DNA of 64,000 nt from Ampullaceana balthica (taxonomy: Eukaryota; Mollusca; Gastropoda; Lymnaeidae). Location: NCBI GenBank assembly GCA_944989445.1, contig CALYLW010000169.1, positions 449,811 through 513,810 on the forward strand. The letters are read 5' to 3'. Of this stretch, positions 60,431-64,000 are shown piece by piece; position 1 is the first letter of the stretch; each line of letters starts with the position of its first letter. The notes beneath the pieces were generated by a model. It was not told the origin of the DNA and did not search any database. It was given only the letters and a program-made list of their open reading frames with translations. Both the position numbers and the translations under genes were made by a program.

Positions 60431-63319
60431 GATAGATGTGTTGAACAAAAAGTTTAGCAATCCCGCTTGATGATTCCTTGTGTATTTAATCATTTAATTA
60501 TAGGATTCATGCAAGATATCTAAATTGGCCAATGAAAATGTTAACCACCAAGATTTTCACTTTTTCGATATTTCCCTCAAATTATGATAACTGTATAATT
60601 TGACCTGCAGCATTCCGCAATCCTATTCTATGAAGTGGACAAGTACATATATATATATACATATGTATGTCAACAGACATTTATCCAGTCCACAGTGTAT
60701 CAGCAATTAATTCACCGGTTGGATGACAGCCACAACGAAGGAGGGGGGAAACGGGGGAACGAGGGCCGATACTTGACAGCAGGCCAAGCCTCACGGACAG
60801 GGGACGTGGAATCGGCTAGTTTATTGATTACCCTCATAGAGACATTCAAAGCCAAAATGACGGCACGAGCAAACAGGACCGGCAGGACTCGGCTAATCGA
60901 CCACTGGGTCGAGGAGGAGCGTCCTACTTTGTTAAGTGCCACCAAAAGTTACATTACATAGATCACGTGCTTCCTAATATTGTCTACGACATTGTTCTCG
61001 CCCCAGGAACACATGTATGGTTAACGTCTTTTTTATTGCTTTTTTCACGTACAATACAGGTTTATTTGTTTATTTTACCTGTTAGGGTTTCATTATTATG
61101 AGACACGATTGTTCAAACAAAAGTTGTTTTTTTTTAAGGGAGCTGAGTCTAACAGCATCGTTTAAATTACTAACTATATATAGTTTTCCATTGTTGAATT
61201 TAAGTTGAAATCTGTTCTAGTATTGTGGTTACATTAAACATTTATGTTCTCGTTCACGTATTTGAGAGAATATGACTCGATGAAATAGTTCTGTCAATAA
61301 CAACGATCTCAATATCAAGAAAACAGACTCCCCACAATCCGTAAACCGGTCGAAAATGTCACGCGACGTTCCTCTCTCAACGGGAAGCTACAGCTTACAA
61401 CCCGTAAAGGATCGAAATCAACTGAATTTATGGAATAACGACGATTTCGACCAATTTGTAAAAAAAAATAGCCGCTCAGATAAAAGTCAAGTAATTATTA
61501 ATAAATCTATATGGTGAAAGCTTTCATTGCCATTTTGTTAAAGAGACATTCAAGCTGAAAGACAACACGAATATCTTGCTATACGTGCAATGTGAACCTC
61601 TTCTTATGCTTAACATTTAACGCTAAACAAAACTTACATTTCGCCAAGCTGACAATGGAAAATGATTTTTGAAGGCTGAATATAATTGCTAACTTCCAGG
61701 AAACTTAGTTAAAATCCAGACCGCCGCCGAGCTCCGAAATGGTATTTACTCTGAAATAACCTCTGTAATTTGCTCTTGATAATTCTGATATAAACTGTTA
61801 TTTTCCAATCTTATCCTCTCTACTATTTGCTCTTGTTTTCACTCTGCCTGATATTGACTCTGACATGTAATCCTCAGAGAGTGAACAGTCGGCTCCTAGG
61901 TCTTCACACACTATTCTGAAACCCAAATTTTCCAAGCCAAAGCCAATGAAAAGTTTGAGAATCACTGACATCAGCCCTGCCAGAACGTTTGCATGACAGT
62001 TCTATATTACTGTCCCTGGAGCTCAACTCATTTACATTATGCAGCCTTCCTTTATTATTGGGACGGTGAAGAAGTTGAAGCCTGGCATAACATAAATTGC
62101 ATGTGTGCAGACACTGCTATATAAAAAATATATTTTATAATTATTTTTTTCTGGGGGAGGGTTGGTTTGAAGAGTGATTAGTGATCCAAGTTTAACATTT
62201 CCTTTAGGACGCCATGCGACCATCAAAGACGTCACGACCCGAACAGCCACGTCGCTAATTTCTAGTCTTTTCTTATACATAAAACATGACTTTGGATTAT
62301 ACCATCTGGACCCGGCGAAAATGTAACAACTGGTCACGCTCGATATGGACTGTTCCGAGCACCGCCACATTGTTTGTCCGGATGTGTAGACTAGACTTGA
62401 CTAGAGCGAAACGATCCATGTGGCAGCGTTAACCCATACCCCTAATGGCGATCTATGGCAAGTTACAATTGATAAGGGAAAGAGTTGGGAAAGGGGAAGT
62501 TAATCTAGCGAGCTGTTACAGCTGGCGATACCATGAAAATGGATGTTGAAGAGGGCTCACTTGGATCATGGTATTGTATGTAAGTTGTAAGCCTGTCACT
62601 TTGATATGCAATAGAAAAAAAAACAAGTAACAAAGTATTAACAAAAAGTGAGATCTATAAAGTTCAGTGATAACACACCGAAAGTGTTTAACGTACGCAT
62701 AGTTGACGCCTTAACATACATTACAAATAACCTTGTGATTTACAACTTTTTGTCAATATGAATGGTGGAAACGAAGACAGAGAAATTGTGTTACATAGTT
62801 TATAAATCGTCTACAACACGTATGTGGCACCATGCAAAGGGCTGATGTATCGAGCTGTCCTACTCGTTGCTGGTATCAATCATTTAAAAATGATGCTACT
62901 AATTATCTACCTGTAAACATTTTAGTGGGTCGGTAGGTGTGTGGGGGATGAAGTAGATGGAAAGATACAAAGTACAAGAATAATAAAACAAGGTATTTAC
63001 CTAACAAACATATTCATGGACGTACTGCAGTAACCTTTAATAGTTCGACGCTACCCATACCAACCCACCCCCTTAAAATAATAATTGTATTTTAAAAATT
63101 AAAAATTCAACTTGTGAGGCAATTTTTGTTAGCACTAACGGCAGTGGCCCATGTCTTTGAGATAATATTAAATTCAAATTTTCTTTACATTGCCGCTGTC
63201 ATTTTTTTAATGTAAAAAAATATAATTTTAAAACACAATAATAATTTTTTTAAAGAAAATTCTTCACCTTTGATCACATCTGAAACGATACCGTATAAAG
63301 GACATGAATGAGCTCACTC
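60431..63319. other. Non-coding stretch, GC-richer island at 60720-60960
   Basis: Positions 60720-60960 are GC-richer and open on both strands (108 codons plus, 77 minus). No domain was recognised. A hAT-like right terminus, GAAAAGTTTGAGAATCACTG, lies at about 61949-61970 with no visible partner. Confidence 0.45.
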
Positions 63320-63592
63320 GGGGCCGTCCATAAAGTACGTCACGCTCCAGAGGGGGGGAGGGGGTGTAAGAAAGTGTGACAGTTTGTGACAGCGGGGAGG
63401 GGGGGTGTCCGGCCATGTGTGACGTCACGCTGTTTTATATTAAATTTTGATTATTTTGTTAATAAAAAACAACATTTTTGTTCGAAAGTGTGACGTACTT
63501 TAGGGGGGGGGTCAGAGATGTGTGACAGTTTGTGACAGGGGGGAGTTAAAAAGGGTAAAAAAAATAGCGTGACGTACTTTATGGACGGCCCC
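63320..63592. mobile_element. Palindromic MITE (family C), 273 bp
   Basis: The ends are GGGGCCGTCCATAAAGTACG and CGTACTTTATGGACGGCCCC. CTC flanks it on both sides (63317-63319 and 63593-63595), again a 3-bp duplication. It is nearly identical in its outer 100 bp to the copy at 50946-51201. Confidence 0.85.
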
Positions 63593-64000
63593 CTCCCAAA
63601 TAGGTAAATGAAAAGTTCATTTTGAGATATGTAGCCGGAAAATAAATTTCATGTCCAAATATATAAATATAACTTTTAAAATGAAAACAAAAGTTTCAGA
63701 AACTGTTTTATATTCTTTTTTATAACTGCGTTTATTTTCATATTAAATTCTAAAGGCCCCCGTCCACTTCACGGCCTTAAACACGCACACTAAAGTCGTA
63801 AAGAGAGGAGAGAACGTGCCAAAACTCAGAACATGGCTCCTCTCCCTTGCCAGAGCCCTCACGTTTCCTTCGTCGTTTGACTGATTGTTAACACAAAGGT
63901 AAACAAGAAACCTTTAAATGATCGGACACAACAGAGCTCTGCCATCCGTCAAGCGATGATTTACTTGGGGATGATCTCGGATGGTGGCGTTTCGGGCTTT
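63593..64000. other. Non-coding end of window
   Basis: No gene recognised; positions after 63750 are GC-richer and could be the edge of a feature outside the window. Confidence 0.5.

Overview
The window reads as AT-rich nuclear DNA from an animal, most likely an invertebrate. The reasons are GT-AG split exons of an atrophin/RERE-type chromatin gene, a 16.6 kb intron, tRNA-SINE-like, hAT-like and Helitron-like repeats, long (TA)n tracts, many minisatellites, and no bacterial-style gene packing. A mollusc or other lophotrochozoan is plausible, but the sequence alone does not prove it.

The only host gene I can support is on the minus strand. It is the 5' end of a RERE/atrophin-like co-regulator. 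Exon 1 (27163-27553) carries the ATG and an acidic/basic low-complexity N-terminus. Exon 2 (10483-10553) and exon 3 (10009-10111) encode the first half of a BAH domain. Reading phases match across both introns. The rest of the gene (remaining BAH, ELM2, SANT and so on) was not found at lower coordinates and probably lies beyond position 1. Almost everything from 1 to 27162 is therefore intron of this gene, and everything above about 27600 is 5' flank or upstream intron.

The rest is repeat landscape. (a) 1-20 kb: minisatellites at 3360, 13186 and 17543, the last invaded by two different elements with target-site duplications; a tRNA-like SINE; an hAT-type MITE at 19202. (b) 20-24.6 kb and 35-39.2 kb: related Helitron-like families in opposite orientations. 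They include at least two, probably three, head-to-tail copies bracketed by a perfect 39-bp inverted repeat, and arrays of a ~150-167 bp internal repeat. (c) 29.1-32.2 kb: five unrelated minisatellites side by side. (d) 41-53.5 kb: hAT-type copies (three in the window have recognisable 8-bp target duplications), one hosting a Helitron and a TA tract, plus more minisatellites and palindromic MITEs. (e) 55.2-56.3 kb: a decayed hAT transposase C-terminus split by a 456-bp element with an 8-bp target duplication. (f) 57-64 kb: interlocking inverted repeats and a further MITE. Many open reading frames in the window are by-products of tandem repeats whose unit length is a multiple of three, or are antisense to real coding sequence.
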